This document shows, in pieces, positions 21,384 through 32,210 of a DNA stretch of 64,000 bases; positions within the stretch are counted from its first letter, which is position 1, and every line of letters starts with the position of its first letter. The stretch is taken from positions 186,001 through 250,000 of the forward strand of contig MU839833.1 of NCBI GenBank assembly GCA_030411725.1, written 5' to 3'. A model generated the notes under the pieces. That model was not told the origin of the DNA. It searched no databases and was given only the letters and a program-made list of their open reading frames with translations. Position numbers and translations under genes: made by a program. This stretch comes from Echria macrotheca. Lineage: Eukaryota; Ascomycota; Sordariomycetes; Sordariales; Schizotheciaceae.

Positions 21384-23677
21384 AAATTTTTCCCCAAGAT
21401 GCTTCCACCGTGTTGTTATTAACGCACAAATGAGTTTGACACGAGCCTCGGACGGGGAAGCAACGCGACATGGGACGGCTTGCAAGGCGTTGGAATAGTG
21501 CCGGGATTGCGACGAGGGACCCCTGGTTGCACGCGAATTTCTGGGTCGCAGCCAACCGGGAAGCCCTCTCAGCTCCCTCAGCGGGGACGTTGAGAATCTT
21601 GTCCCGGCCCCGGCTCAGCCTGTCCAGCTCCGATGCGCTCGAGAGCCGTGAAATAAGGATTGACAGCATCTCCAGAATCAACACCACTGTCCGCATCATT
21701 GACTCTTGTGCTGGCAAACAAGCTGTGCAGACAAGACAACGGACGGCCGAGTCTCTCGGACGCCGCTGGTGTCCAACAAAATTAATCACGGCCTGAAATG
21801 CCAGCAGCCGAGTCCGTACCGCCTGCAATCCGCGCCGTATGCAGTTCGTCAACATCGAGGTAACATCACGTCTGAGCTCAGGAGGGGCTCTGAATAATAG
21901 ACAGATTGCAGCAGCGGAAGAGGCCCTCCCCGTGGTTTCTAGCCAGGTAGTTGCTTTTTGGCACAAGAGCTACGACCCGTGGGGGGTTCTGTTGGTTTTT
22001 ACTTCAAGTGGTCATGAGAGCTTTCAACCTTTCAAGAAAAAGCAACGAGCAGCCGCGATCGCCAATCGAACCCAGACACGGATGCTGCAAGGAGCTGATG
22101 TTGGTGGAATTACTGGAAATGATCGATGGGCGCACCTTGTTGACGGGAGGACGACGCCTTTGTGCGGATATATGGACATACTCATATAACATACCGAGTA
22201 GGTACCCTTCTGGCCGCAACCATGAAGGGACAGCTGTTGAGCTGGATGCCGTTGATGACAAGCAAATCATGGACATGACGTAAAAAGAGAACGCACCACC
22301 GATTGGTAGCCCCTGACGGGAGTCCCTGGCAGGAGCAAGCGAATCCGCTGCAGCAGAGCGGGGACTCGGCGATTTGGTTGCTCACGACTCCAGCATTTCT
22401 TTCCAAGCTTCCTGCAACCCCGCTCTGTGCCTGGACATGAATTTTTTTACCCGATCGGGTGTTGTAGCGGGGTGATGAAGCAACTTCCCTTCGGCTTCCC
22501 GCCACAACCTGGAAAAAGCGGACCTGCGGCAGTGGGTAATTAACGAAAACCTGGAAGTCACTTCCGCCGTTTGTGCAGCCTGGACTCTCGTCGACAAACG
22601 AATGGCTCAGTGAAGCACAAGCAATCTTTCGTTTGCATCCTTTCCAGTGCCATTAATGTCTTTCTGTTCTTAGGTCCTTGCCGGAATCCAACCTCATCAT
22701 CAGTCGCCAGCAACCAAGTTGAACTACCCACAGATCAACAAGGTGCGCTCGGGGACCCCAGGGGACCGCAACCATGGTCCATACCTAGATATTTGCTTAC
22801 ATATTTGTTCTTGGAGCCGAGTCCCAAGAACCAGTCCGGTTTTCAAGCAGTTGGATCCATCTTTTCCGGTGAGCAGCGCCGGATGAGACCATCCCGAGGT
22901 TCTCAATATGCCGGCCGCCCTGAGATTACTACCAAACCCACCTGCCGACCTGTCAGGCTATCACCCTCCCGAGGCTACCAAACAGGCGCCCGCGATGGTT
23001 CAGAGCCAGCAAAGTTGCAGTAGAACGTACATTCCCGGCGCGGAATCGACGCGTCGACGCGACACCCGCCGAAGTCATTAAAGGCTGTCTGTGCGCAAAC
23101 CATCTGCCTCCAAGACGAGATGAACACCGCCCGCCCTGCCATCGTCCCGAGTTGAATACCACGTTGGCCGGCAACAGGACGCGACGCGTGTGTGGAATTT
23201 TGTGCTCGCGTCAATTATTAAGATGGCATCCAGACCGACCGACGGTGTGATAAAACCAGGTTGACGTGCCTGGCGCAAACTGCAAACCGTCCTTTGGAAT
23301 GAAGTGGGATGTCCCGTCACAGACCTCGGAGCTTGTACTCGGCAAATTGTTCGACCGAGCCGGCTCAGGTTCACGTGACTCGCTTGCGTCGAGTGGATGA
23401 CGTTTTTCGGTCAAGGTACGGAATATTTACTGTAACGTTAGTTATTCTTTGACTCTTTCCAGTAAGGTCGGTACGACTTCTCTGAGTACATAGAGTTTCA
23501 TCCTCCTGCCCGACATTCCCGGATCTGCTCTGCTCAATACCCCCGGCGATAGCTGATGGAGCTCGGGGTGACTTTCAGGTGTTCTCGATGACACCCAAAA
23601 CAGCGACGAGAGCAACACTCGTCAAGTACCGACCAGGATGGAGGACAGGATGGATACTCGCAGAGGCCGGCGGTGGT
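21384..23677. other. Intergenic, upstream of the TBC gene
   Basis: A 2.3-kb stretch holding the TBC promoter and leader. Short ORFs on both strands show no recognisable domain and no supporting splice pattern. It ends at the left inverted repeat of a MITE-like element. Confidence 0.4.
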
Positions 23678-23707
23678 CCATTTGATCAACTGTAAGTTTA
23701 CTCAAAT
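23678..23707 (+). repeat. Left terminal inverted repeat
   Basis: Thirty bases identical to the reverse complement of 24551-24580. Confidence 0.85.
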
Positions 23708-23861
23708 TTTGCAAAAAATTTCCCAACACCAGTCATTTACACCCACACCTGGGTGGCAGGTAGCCCCTCAGTAATTGCAACTTTTTCCCCCATAACCTTC
23801 CACGCCTTCCTACCCTTATTTCAACTAAGGGTAACGGGGGCTAATAACAGCCAAAACCAAC

Positions 23862-24085
23862 ACCCTTATAACTATCGCACACAACCCTTATAATTACAGC
23901 ACACAGCCCCCTGTAATTATAGCACACAGCCCCCTATATTTACAGCACATAGCCCCCTATAATTACAGCGCACTACCCCTATAACCACAGCACACCACCC
24001 CTATAACTACAACACAACCCACTGTAGTTATAGCGCATACCCCCCTACAATTACAGCGTATAAGCCCCTTTACTTCAACGTATCG
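23862..24085. repeat. Degenerate minisatellite, unit 22-23 bp, about 10 copies
   Basis: Head-to-tail copies of a unit close to GCCCCCTATAATTACAGCAC plus two or three more bases. Copies differ at several positions, chiefly C/T and A/G changes, and the outer copies are the most diverged. It sits inside the MITE-like element. Confidence 0.8.
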
Positions 24086-24550
24086 CAAAAAACGCAACAA
24101 CCTATCAATCGAGCTGCACGGATCTTGCGATTACACTCGTACAACCCGTTCTTGCGTGCGATTTTTATTTAATTTTTAATCGTCAAAAACAGCTTTTGCA
24201 CTCGATGATTGTGTTTTTTGATGGGGTGCAGGGGGTAGGCCATAAGCGAGCCTTGGCTGGCCCAAGCACCCAGCACATCTTGGCACCCGTCGCGCGCAGT
24301 CAACCACTATCGCGCGCAATCAAAGGCGTTTCCTCGCAGTTAAATCCATCAGCACCCAATTACCTTAACTGCGCGAAAAGAAGCTTGGTTGCGCGCTACG
24401 CTTTTTAGCTGGTGGTGGTAGTGGTGGTGGTAGTAGTGGTAGGGAAAGGTATATGGCTTGGGGTAGTTAACTACCACAGTAGAGGATTTTTGCAACTAGA
24501 GGGGCCAAAAACCTTTTTACCACCACCCCACACCTGCACCCCCGCACTGC

Positions 24551-24580
24551 ATTTGAGTAAACTTACAGTTGATCAAATGG
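24551..24580 (-). repeat. Right terminal inverted repeat
   Basis: Exact reverse complement of the left repeat at 23678-23707. Confidence 0.85.
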
Positions 24581-25203
24581 CGCTCCCCAGAGGCCCGAGC
24601 TCCATTACCTGCATTCGCAGACGGAACAGCGGAGCATCGCCCTATATACACAGTGCGCACACAGTATGTAGAACAGTGCAGATTTCAGTAAGCGGGACGG
24701 ATCGCAAGGCGGTCCAAGTTCCCACCCATCTGTTGCGGGCGACGGTTCGCACGCAAAGCGCCCCTCCACCCCCAGGCCAGCCACCCATTCCCCTCTCCTC
24801 CTCCCTCTTCCACACAGGCAAAGTGCCTGTTGCGGCCTGAGGTTCCAGGTTGTGCCGCCCCCCCAATGGCTTGCGCAGACCGGCCAAGCTCTCGCAGCAG
24901 GAGCTGAAGCTCCCCTCTCTTGCGCCCACCTTTGCGACAGGTCGCGCCCACCTCCCCTCACCTCCTGTGCCCTTTCGCTCTGCCCCCCTCTGCCTGCGTA
25001 GGCCCCAGTACGTACCTTTTTGCTAGAGCTCCCACCCTTTGCTCGCCCACCACCCCAAGTCCCCCTTCCCCGTAGCCTTTCCTTCCCTCTCCTCTCTTCT
25101 CCCTCCCCAACTGTCTCCCATCTCCGCAGCCTTCCGACGCTCTTTTCCAGCCCCAACCCGCCCAGCTCTTGCCAATTGATACCCCCTTGAGCTCCCCATC
25201 ACC
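24581..25203. promoter_or_regulatory. Promoter and leader of the acidic-protein gene
   Basis: Lies between the MITE and the next start codon. A strong CT-rich tract at about 25050-25120, common in leaders of highly expressed fungal genes, precedes the ATG at 25204. No separate gene is seen. Confidence 0.4.
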
Positions 25204-26010
25204 ATGTCCGGCCGCAAGAGAAAGCAAGACGACGAGGACGAGCTCGTCTCTCTCCCCAGCGGCGAGGAGGAGGAAGAGGAGTGAGTAGCTTCGCTTTATC
25301 GTCCGACTTCCCTGAGTCCATCTTTGCCTACACGGAGCCGACGTTACTATGGCGCAACATGCCATCTCAAGTATCTCTGCTGGCGCATTGCGGCGCAAAA
25401 GTGCACCTGGCGTCTTATCGACCACTGCCCCTGAGCTCACTTTGCTCCGCTGTCACCGTCACCCGCTGTTGCGTACCCCCTGAGTGCGCAACACCACAGG
25501 CCACTGTGAGATCTGGTTCTAATACAAGCACTTGCAGGTATGTGAGCGACGAAGACGACGAAGAGGAGGGGGTTGATGACGAGGAAGATTCGGACTTTGA
25601 TGGAGAGGAAGAGGGCGCTGAAGAAGAGGAAGAGAATGGTGTCCCCGGTAAGCTACTTCGCCCGACTTCGGCATCCAAAGTCCGAGTCTCCCTGCGCAAG
25701 CAACGCCCAGCTGACAGCCTTAGAAGACAAGGCACCTCCCAAGAAGAAGATAAAGACCGCCCCCTCCGAGGACGTGCCGCACAAGAACGGCAAGGTCGCA
25801 AACGGTGAGGACGAGGAGGAGGAGGAAGAAGAGGAACTTGACGAGGAGGAAGAAGACGCGCCCGAAGACGACGAGGAAGCCGATGAGGACGAAGAGGAGG
25901 CTGCCGCTCCTGCCCCGGTCAAGGCTGCCAAAGTCGCGTCTGCGGTGCCCGTCGATGACGAGGAGGAGGATGAGGGTGTTGCCGCCGGGGGCGATGATGA
26001 AGAGGATTGA
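25204..26010 (+). CDS. Small, extremely acidic nuclear-type protein
   Basis: Three exons (25204-25280, 25538-25647, 25724-26010) give 157 aa. Intron 1 is 257 nt (GTGAGT...TTGCAG) and intron 2 is 76 nt (GTAAGC...CCTTAG); phases 2 and 1 agree. The protein opens with MSGRKRKQDDEDELVSLP, has a basic island KAPPKKKIK that could act as a nuclear localisation signal, and otherwise consists mostly of Glu/Asp runs, ending DDEED. This resembles prothymosin-like or histone-chaperone-type acidic proteins, but no folded domain is visible and I do not recognise a named family. The CT-rich leader suggests good expression. Histone or nuclear binding is inference from composition alone. Confidence 0.7.
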
Positions 26011-28270
26011 GCTACACCGGTGTCGCCTCTGTTCTCTCAGCCGCTTCTACCCATCCACCTCTCATATCTCTCATCGCCCGGCGATGGCTTCAGACAAGCG
26101 GAAGCCCGATGTCTGAGTATTCCATTTTTGTATGGTTCGGCTATGTCTGGCGTAAACAATGTGCTCGGAACTTTTCGGATTTAGAGAGCGTAAAAAGGAG
26201 ACTTTGCCGTTCCCATACACCGTTGATCGAGAAAATAGACCCACTATCGTGGCATCTGGTTCGAGGTTGCGCTTCCGTGCAATGCGAAAAGGCTTGAGTC
26301 GACATTGTGCCTCGACAACGTGCGCCTCTCGAGAGGTGGCACGAGAAGTGTTGAAGGATATCAAAGGGAGAAAAACATGAGATTGTGAAAAGATTTTTTT
26401 TTTTGCTGCCCGCTCGCTTCGCATTCAACTTGGGCGCCCTAGCCAACCGGGCTGGACCACGTCGGCGGCCCCAGCCCAGCCGGCAACCTTTAGTGCAGAC
26501 GGTTTAGTTACCGGTAAGTCCCCGGGCCTAATCCCAAATCAGTGCAGGCAGAGATCGGACCCGGTGATCTGCTCAAATAGCGGGGAGATTCGGAAGGGAA
26601 GTTTTTATGTGAGCTGTTCACCGGGCTGGGTAGCCTTCTTGCCTCCCTATGGTCCGGTGTCGTCGGGTTGGAATCGAGTCATTGACTCACATTACCGGTT
26701 CAATTCCTCATCATGAAGGAGAAAAAAAGAGATCGGACGAATAATCGAAAAGAGATTTGTAAGGTCTTTTGGGGAGACGGCCTGAACCAAGCGGAGGAGC
26801 ATGTGGTGGCATACTTGGCGCGCAAGAAATCTTGAAGAATGAGGGGACTCGGGAGACAAGAAGAGGGAAGGGTGTTAAAGTCGTCCCATGGTTTAGAGCT
26901 TCCTGTCTTATTCTTCCCAGGTTTTGGGACGGAATGGATCGAAGGCGAGGACAGATTCTCGAGACCTGATCAGTATCCGCGGTGGAACAGCACCAAGACA
27001 TCCATCAAAATTTAAGGCCAACAACATCTTGGACCCTCCATGTCTTGGGTTATGGTTCGAGTATCAATGACATTGTAACACACACACCCCGGCTGAGCCC
27101 GCTTTACCCGCTCTTCTTCTTTTCCCCTTTCTTCTTTTCCTTCCATCGCCACCGATCGGAATCTTCTCCGTCAGTGGCTGAATGGCCAAGTACAGTCCTG
27201 CGAGACATGAAAGCAGGGGTTGCGGTGGTTCCCGAGGCGAGAGGCTTGCGGCGGGGTACAAATGCCGACATCCTCGGGGTCCACGGGGACGGACCATCGG
27301 AGGACCCTGCATATGGAATCACGTTGTTTTGCGACTCAACACGGAGATGTCTGGTTCAGCACCAGCTCACCTAGATAACCCTGAGACTCGGATATCCCCT
27401 TTTGTACCCTGTTGGAGGGGTAGGTTCGTCACCAGTGCTATGACGCTTTTCTTCTCCTCCCCGATCAGGTACTTGTCAGACATCGCTCAGGTACCGGGAA
27501 GAGAGACAACTTGAGCCGAAGGTGACGTGCTTTTGCTGGTCATCGACGAAGGTGAAGAGAGGTGATCGATCGGCAAATGGGGACCATTGATAAAACAGAC
27601 CCAAGAGGAAAGTTTCAGAGGTACTCTAAGACGCTGGACGGGGAGCCTTTTGCGCCGGAGGACGCCGGCCTTGAATTCGCAATCACCAGATTCCTCGCCG
27701 AGAACCGCGCAAGGCATCCTGTCCACGTGGGAGTCTGCCCGAGGTCGGTTGGCCGAAAGGCTAATTTCCGGAGCGCCCTATTTCGATGCATGTGGAAGCC
27801 GCGAGAGTTGCAGCTGTTTGTCTGCTCTTGTTGTGTTGTTGCTTGTGAAGTAGTCAAATCTCCGGAGGTGTTAGTGGATTTTAGCGGGGCTTGACTTGGC
27901 AGGCTCGGCACGTCAGCGGGAGGTGCCCCGCCTGTGCCTCCAGACACAGCACGACATGATCTGACAATGCAGCCGCTGATTGGCCAATTCGCCCTCCCAG
28001 ACTCTCGAGACACCCATGGCAAGCCCGCTGTATTCGCCTCAGACTCCTTCGTCTCGCCCAGGCCGGAGATGTCCTGTCCTCGAGACCTGCCGGGAGCCTT
28101 GGTTGCGGGAACCCACGGGTTAAGTTCTGCAAGATAAGGGTATATAGACATCACCCCATCGCTGTCAAGCTTCGGACCTGTCGTGCCTCGACAACCTAGA
28201 CCCCAAGACGCTTGCATCAGAACACCACCAGCCAAGATATCCACCCGACCCAGCGTCGAGTCTGCACACC
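26011..28270. other. Intergenic, upstream of the bHLH gene
   Basis: 2.3 kb without a supportable gene. A long minus-strand open frame (28418-27615) overlaps the bHLH promoter and first exons, has no recognisable domain and is judged a chance frame. The large size may reflect extended upstream regulation of the transcription factor. Confidence 0.4.
28139..28147 (+). promoter_or_regulatory. Possible TATA box of the bHLH gene
   Basis: GGTATATAG about 125 bp before the start codon at 28271. The position is plausible for a fungal TATA element, but start-site data are lacking. Confidence 0.35.
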
Positions 28271-29311
28271 ATGGACCTCGATAAGAACAAGGTATGTGGA
28301 CCCCCGCCATCTCATCATACCACTCGCTACATTTCGGCCCGACAAACACTAACTCGACCTCTATTACAGGGCACACTTCCCTCTGCCAACCTTGCGCCGT
28401 GGGCAGTAGACACCACATTTGGGCCGGGATTTAGTTACTCCCCACGGGACCGAACCGACGACTCTGACTTCTTTTCCATGTCCGGAACCCAGGCGGCCTG
28501 GTCTGCCCTCGAAGCCTACTCCCAGGCCCCAGTCTCCGCACCTCTACAGACGTCCATACCCTACTTTACCGGTGACGGCCTGGTGGGCCAAGACCCCTGG
28601 ACTCTCGAGACTGACTCCGACTCGGGCGACATCTCACCCGTTGGGGGCCGCTACCCAGCACCCGAGCTCGATGCGGCCCCGAGATGGTCATGGTCCCAAC
28701 CATCGAATCCCCCCTTTGACATGGACAACACGTCAGCCTCCCTACCGGCTGTCGTCGCCAATTACGCCCTAGAGGCCTCCTCGCCAGCCACCAATGGCGC
28801 TGTCTCGACCCGGGCGAAGGCAAATAATGCCAAAACGACACCGAAACTTCGAACCGCCTCGCGGAAGACACGCAAGTCGCCCGCTAGGAGATCGTCGCGC
28901 GGCGCCACATCGCCCTCGGAGGCGGACACAAACGCTGCCGAGGATATAACGCCCGAGGACCTCCGCGCCCGCCGCAACCACAACCTCGTCGAAAAGCAGT
29001 ACCGGAACCGTCTCAACGCCCAGTTCGAACGGCTGCTCGCGGTGCTTCCGTCCGAGCAACAGCGCCAGTCGTCGTCGGGCTACGGCGGTGACGGGTTCGG
29101 CGGTGGTGGCGATGGCGACGACGACGAAGGCCCCGCGGCAGGTGTGGTCGACGACAAGCGCATGAGCAAGGCTGAGGTCCTTGATGTCGCGACACGGCGG
29201 ATCAAGGATCTGGAGAGTGAGCGGCGCCGGCTCCAGCGTGAACGACGAGAGCTACTGCAGAACATGGAGATGATGAGCGACGCCGTGTCGAGGTCGAATG
29301 CGCAGAGGTAA
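28271..29311 (+). CDS. bHLH transcription factor
   Basis: Two exons (28271-28291, 28370-29311) give 320 aa. The 78-nt intron (GTATGT...ACTAAC...TTACAG) is textbook and happens to be in frame, so unspliced RNA would add 26 residues. The middle is Ser/Thr/Pro-rich, likely an activation region. The basic helix 1 is RRNHNLVEKQYRNRLNAQF with the His/Glu/Arg pattern of E-box binders; helix 2 is SKAEVLDVATRRIKDLE, followed by a heptad-like coiled coil (ERRRLQRERRELLQ). The loop between helices is unusually long, about 45 residues, and Gly/Asp-rich. It should bind DNA as a dimer in the nucleus. A possible further intron starting at the stop codon (GTAATT at 29307, acceptor near 29385) would replace the last residue and extend the C-terminus to about 29469; the simple stop is preferred. 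Confidence 0.82.
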   Translation: MDLDKNKVCGPPPSHHTTRYISARQTLTRPLLQGTLPSANLAPWAVDTTFGPGFSYSPRDRTDDSDFFSMSGTQAAWSALEAYSQAPVSAPLQTSIPYFTGDGLVGQDPWTLETDSDSGDISPVGGRYPAPELDAAPRWSWSQPSNPPFDMDNTSASLPAVVANYALEASSPATNGAVSTRAKANNAKTTPKLRTASRKTRKSPARRSSRGATSPSEADTNAAEDITPEDLRARRNHNLVEKQYRNRLNAQFERLLAVLPSEQQRQSSSGYGGDGFGGGGDGDDDEGPAAGVVDDKRMSKAEVLDVATRRIKDLESERRRLQRERRELLQNMEMMSDAVSRSNAQR

Positions 29312-30946
29312 TTCTTTTGCTGCCTCTTCTTTGTTTCTTCTCTTCTTGGTAAATCCTCGGATCGTGAATGATACTAGTCAGCCTGCCCTTTCCGAGCCTG
29401 TATGTTTTTCTTAATGGACGGGACGGGAAAGCCAAGGCCGTTTCGGAGGAAAAGGGAGACTGTGTGTGAATCAGGGAAATTTGCGATCAAACAAACCAGC
29501 ACGGAAACACTTGAGAGTTTTCTTTGGTTGGTTACTGTCGGCTTCTAGGTCGCTCCTTCAGATCGGGTTCCCGTTTGGAAGATACCCCTACCTTTTCCGC
29601 TGTTGTGGACAAACAGCGGGACGGTGGACCCAGAAGTGTTTTTATTTTTATTGTTTTTGGAGATGTAATACCTAATGACTGATGAAGTTAATGACCTGTC
29701 CGCGAGACGGAAAATACATATATACCTTGGACAAGATATGTGGTTCATATCATGCTTGTACCACTTAGTTTGTACAATGCAGCCAGGTGTGGATGACAGT
29801 TCAAGATTCTTGGGACCCGGTGTGATCTGTTGAAAGTTTGTGTACAATATCATATGAGTTTCATGGTACAATATCATAGAAAAGAATAAGTAAGAGGACC
29901 TCATAAGGAAATGCACGACAGGAACAACAACCCCCTCGATCAGATAAACATCCCATTCCTTCCTTATTGCCCCCACCCCCTCTTTATTTATGTTATTCTC
30001 ATTCCCTGGGTACCTGAGCCTTCGGCAACCCCCGAAACGAGGCAGAAAGTCGAAGCGGCGAGTGTCCAAAGTTTGTTTTGGGCTCTGACGGCCCGGGCGC
30101 GGGCGCGATTTCTGCGGTCAGGGACGTTGCTGGACCTAAAGGTAGTTCGAACTTTTCGGCATCCGGTTTGGGTACCACCTGAGAGGTAGAAGTGCTCCCC
30201 GTGGTGGTGGTTTTATTCCTCGGGGGTTGGAGCTCGAGGAAGGAGGTTAGGGGTTTGCCGCGGTAGTCCATCTTTTGTGTTTTTTTTTAATCTATTTGGG
30301 GTGGTTGATGTAAACTTTTTTTTGCGATGAGATCTTTGGTGTGAGCGGGTGTTGTCGCGGCTTGCTTTGTTGACGGGCTTTCTATTTCTAGGGGCGGGGC
30401 AAGTGGAGAATGAATAGGTATGGGAACGGGCATGGGACCGGGAATGGGGAAACATAAAAAGGGGGGACGAGGGGAAGAAAAAGTAAAAATATAACCGATT
30501 TGCAAACCACCTACCGAGACATCATGATGGCATGCCCGTGGGCCCGGATGGCCCGAGGAAGCCGATGTCACATGTCAGATGCTTGACTGGCGACTTGCTC
30601 TGAGGTGGCTGACTTTGGTTTTTTGTTGATAAGGGTGCCAAACCCAAGGTAGCTACCTACCTACCTATGGCACTGCATTTACTAGGGTTGCTACTCGCCG
30701 CCATTCGTAACCGGGTTTAAGTGAGGCAGGTGTAAACAGTCAGCTGGGGAAGCTGCTGATGGTAGGGAAAATGACGACCCCCTATGGGGCACCGTTTTCA
30801 TCTTGAAACTCAGAGTGGCCCACATGAATAGGTGGAACAGTGGAGATACACCAAGCCCATTCACAGCGCCTATGCTATTATCATCAAGAAGATACTTCTA
30901 CATACACAACCCCCCCGATCCACCATGTCCCCCTCAAAATATGACA
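29312..30946. other. Intergenic, convergent 3' ends
   Basis: Between the bHLH gene and the HsbA gene, both ending here. AT-richer than the genes, with TACCT iterations near 30650-30665. I see no gene. Confidence 0.4.
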
Positions 30947-31462
30947 TCAAAAAGGATGAAACGCATCAACAGCAAGCTCAAAAGAAGCCGCAATAGGCGC
31001 CACCAACCCCTCAGCAACCCCCCTCAAATCCGCCGGCACCTTGTCCAGAATCGCCGCGCTCATATCCTCCGTCGCCTTCTTCTGCAGCCCCAAGCTGACC
31101 AGAATCAGCGGGCTGACTTTGAGGCGATCGAATTTTGGTTTCGCCGCGATCAGCGGCGACAGCGACGAGTTGACGCTCTGCGTGAGCGTCACGGTAGCCT
31201 CGGCGACGCCCAGCGCGCCGAGCGCGTCGAGGGGCGCGCTCTTCTTCGCGGCCCGGGTGCCCTTGTTTGTCTCGAGCAGGACGTCGGTGCTTTGCTTGGT
31301 TATGGGCAGGAGGCCGAGGAGGTCGCCGTGCCAGGATGTGACGGCGTTTTGGAGCTGGAGGGTTTGGCCGTTGACGGCTGCGAGGGCGTCGACTATGGTT
31401 GCTTCGGCGAGGGCTGTGGTGATGAGCAGGGCGAGGGGCGTGAGGAGGGTTATGAGCTGCAT
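30947..31462 (-). CDS. HsbA-type hydrophobic surface-binding / cell-wall mannoprotein
   Basis: A single exon of 171 aa. A clear signal peptide (MQLITLLTPLALLITTALA) is followed by a mature, Cys-free, all-helical domain rich in Ala, Leu, Lys and Thr. The pattern of long amphipathic helices (ATIVDALAAVNGQTLQLQNA; STDVLLETNKGT; PLIAAKPKFDRL) fits the HsbA family (PF12296), which includes Aspergillus HsbA, an adhesin for hydrophobic surfaces that recruits cutinase, and the Mp1-like galactomannoproteins. It should be secreted or wall-attached; no GPI signal is visible, since the C-terminus is only mildly hydrophobic. The exact ligand cannot be told. Confidence 0.8.
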   Translation of the reverse strand: MQLITLLTPLALLITTALAEATIVDALAAVNGQTLQLQNAVTSWHGDLLGLLPITKQSTDVLLETNKGTRAAKKSAPLDALGALGVAEATVTLTQSVNSSLSPLIAAKPKFDRLKVSPLILVSLGLQKKATEDMSAAILDKVPADLRGVAEGLVAPIAASFELAVDAFHPF

Positions 31463-32210
31463 GTTGGCGGTTGTTCAGGCGTTGTCCAGCTGTGGATGAG
31501 ATGGTGTGCTGTGTGTGGGCTATGTGTGCCGGGATGGAGCGGCTGTGAGGCGGCGCTCACTTATAATCGACTGCGGACGGCCTCTTCACGAGCCTGAGGA
31601 GTCGTGTCGACCAACCTCCGAGGTATATTGCCCATCGATGTCTTGATCTGCACTGCGGAGGCTGGCCAGGGTGGTGCAGATGCGTATTTTCTTGACCACA
31701 CCTTCCGGCTTCTACCCATTTCCCCCCGAAAAGCAGGTTAAAACCATATGGACGGCCATCCTGCTGCTGGTTAGCTTCCGGAGGAGTCGGTAGGAGGAGA
31801 GCGCTAATCAGGGGTAAGGCTATGGAGTGCGGGGGATCGCCAGGCCATTGACCCTTTCGATCGGTTTGGGTTGCACTGACTCCATCACCGACCTGGGGAA
31901 ACAAGCCTGGCAGCTTCACCACCCCTGCCGTTCCTCGGCTTGCCAAGAGCAAACATGTGAATAGCTCATCGCCGGACGGACAACACGGCGGGGAGGGGTT
32001 GACGGGTTGTTGAATCCACGAAAACCACACACTTACCAGATTCCCGAATCGGAAAGTATATCGTGGTGCAAGGTCTCGCTCTGGTGCCTCCACCATATCG
32101 GCACCGCCTCAGGAATGCTTGCGACCATAGAGGAAGCACATGGTCTTTCGTCACCGTCGAGATTTGCAGCTCCAGGAAGGGATTGCAGGACGGCGATACG
32201 GGCGGGGATC
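31463..32210. other. Intergenic, HsbA promoter side
   Basis: Holds the upstream region of the HsbA gene and the 3' end of the next minus-strand gene. A minus-strand open frame at 32096-31557 has no signal or domain and is not called. Confidence 0.4.

Larger units (their letters stand above)
23678..24580. mobile_element. MITE-like non-autonomous DNA transposon
   Basis: A 903-bp segment bounded by two 30-bp terminal inverted repeats that are exact reverse complements of each other. The arm begins CCATTTGATCAACTGTAAG. There is no transposase frame inside. The interior holds a minisatellite (23862-24085), a CGCGCG-containing half with short repeated motifs (around 24290-24400) and a GGTGGT-rich run (24412-24442). 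Base composition differs from the flanks, with AT-rich parts. No clear target-site duplication flanks it, so the superfamily cannot be assigned. Confidence 0.75.

Noticed and set aside
27615..28418. Minus-strand open frame of 267 codons over the bHLH promoter and first exons
   Set aside because: No domain, no signal, and it overlaps a gene with clear homology and splice sites on the other strand.
31557..32096. Minus-strand frame of 179 codons
   Set aside because: No recognisable domain or splice support; it lies in the promoter region of the HsbA gene.
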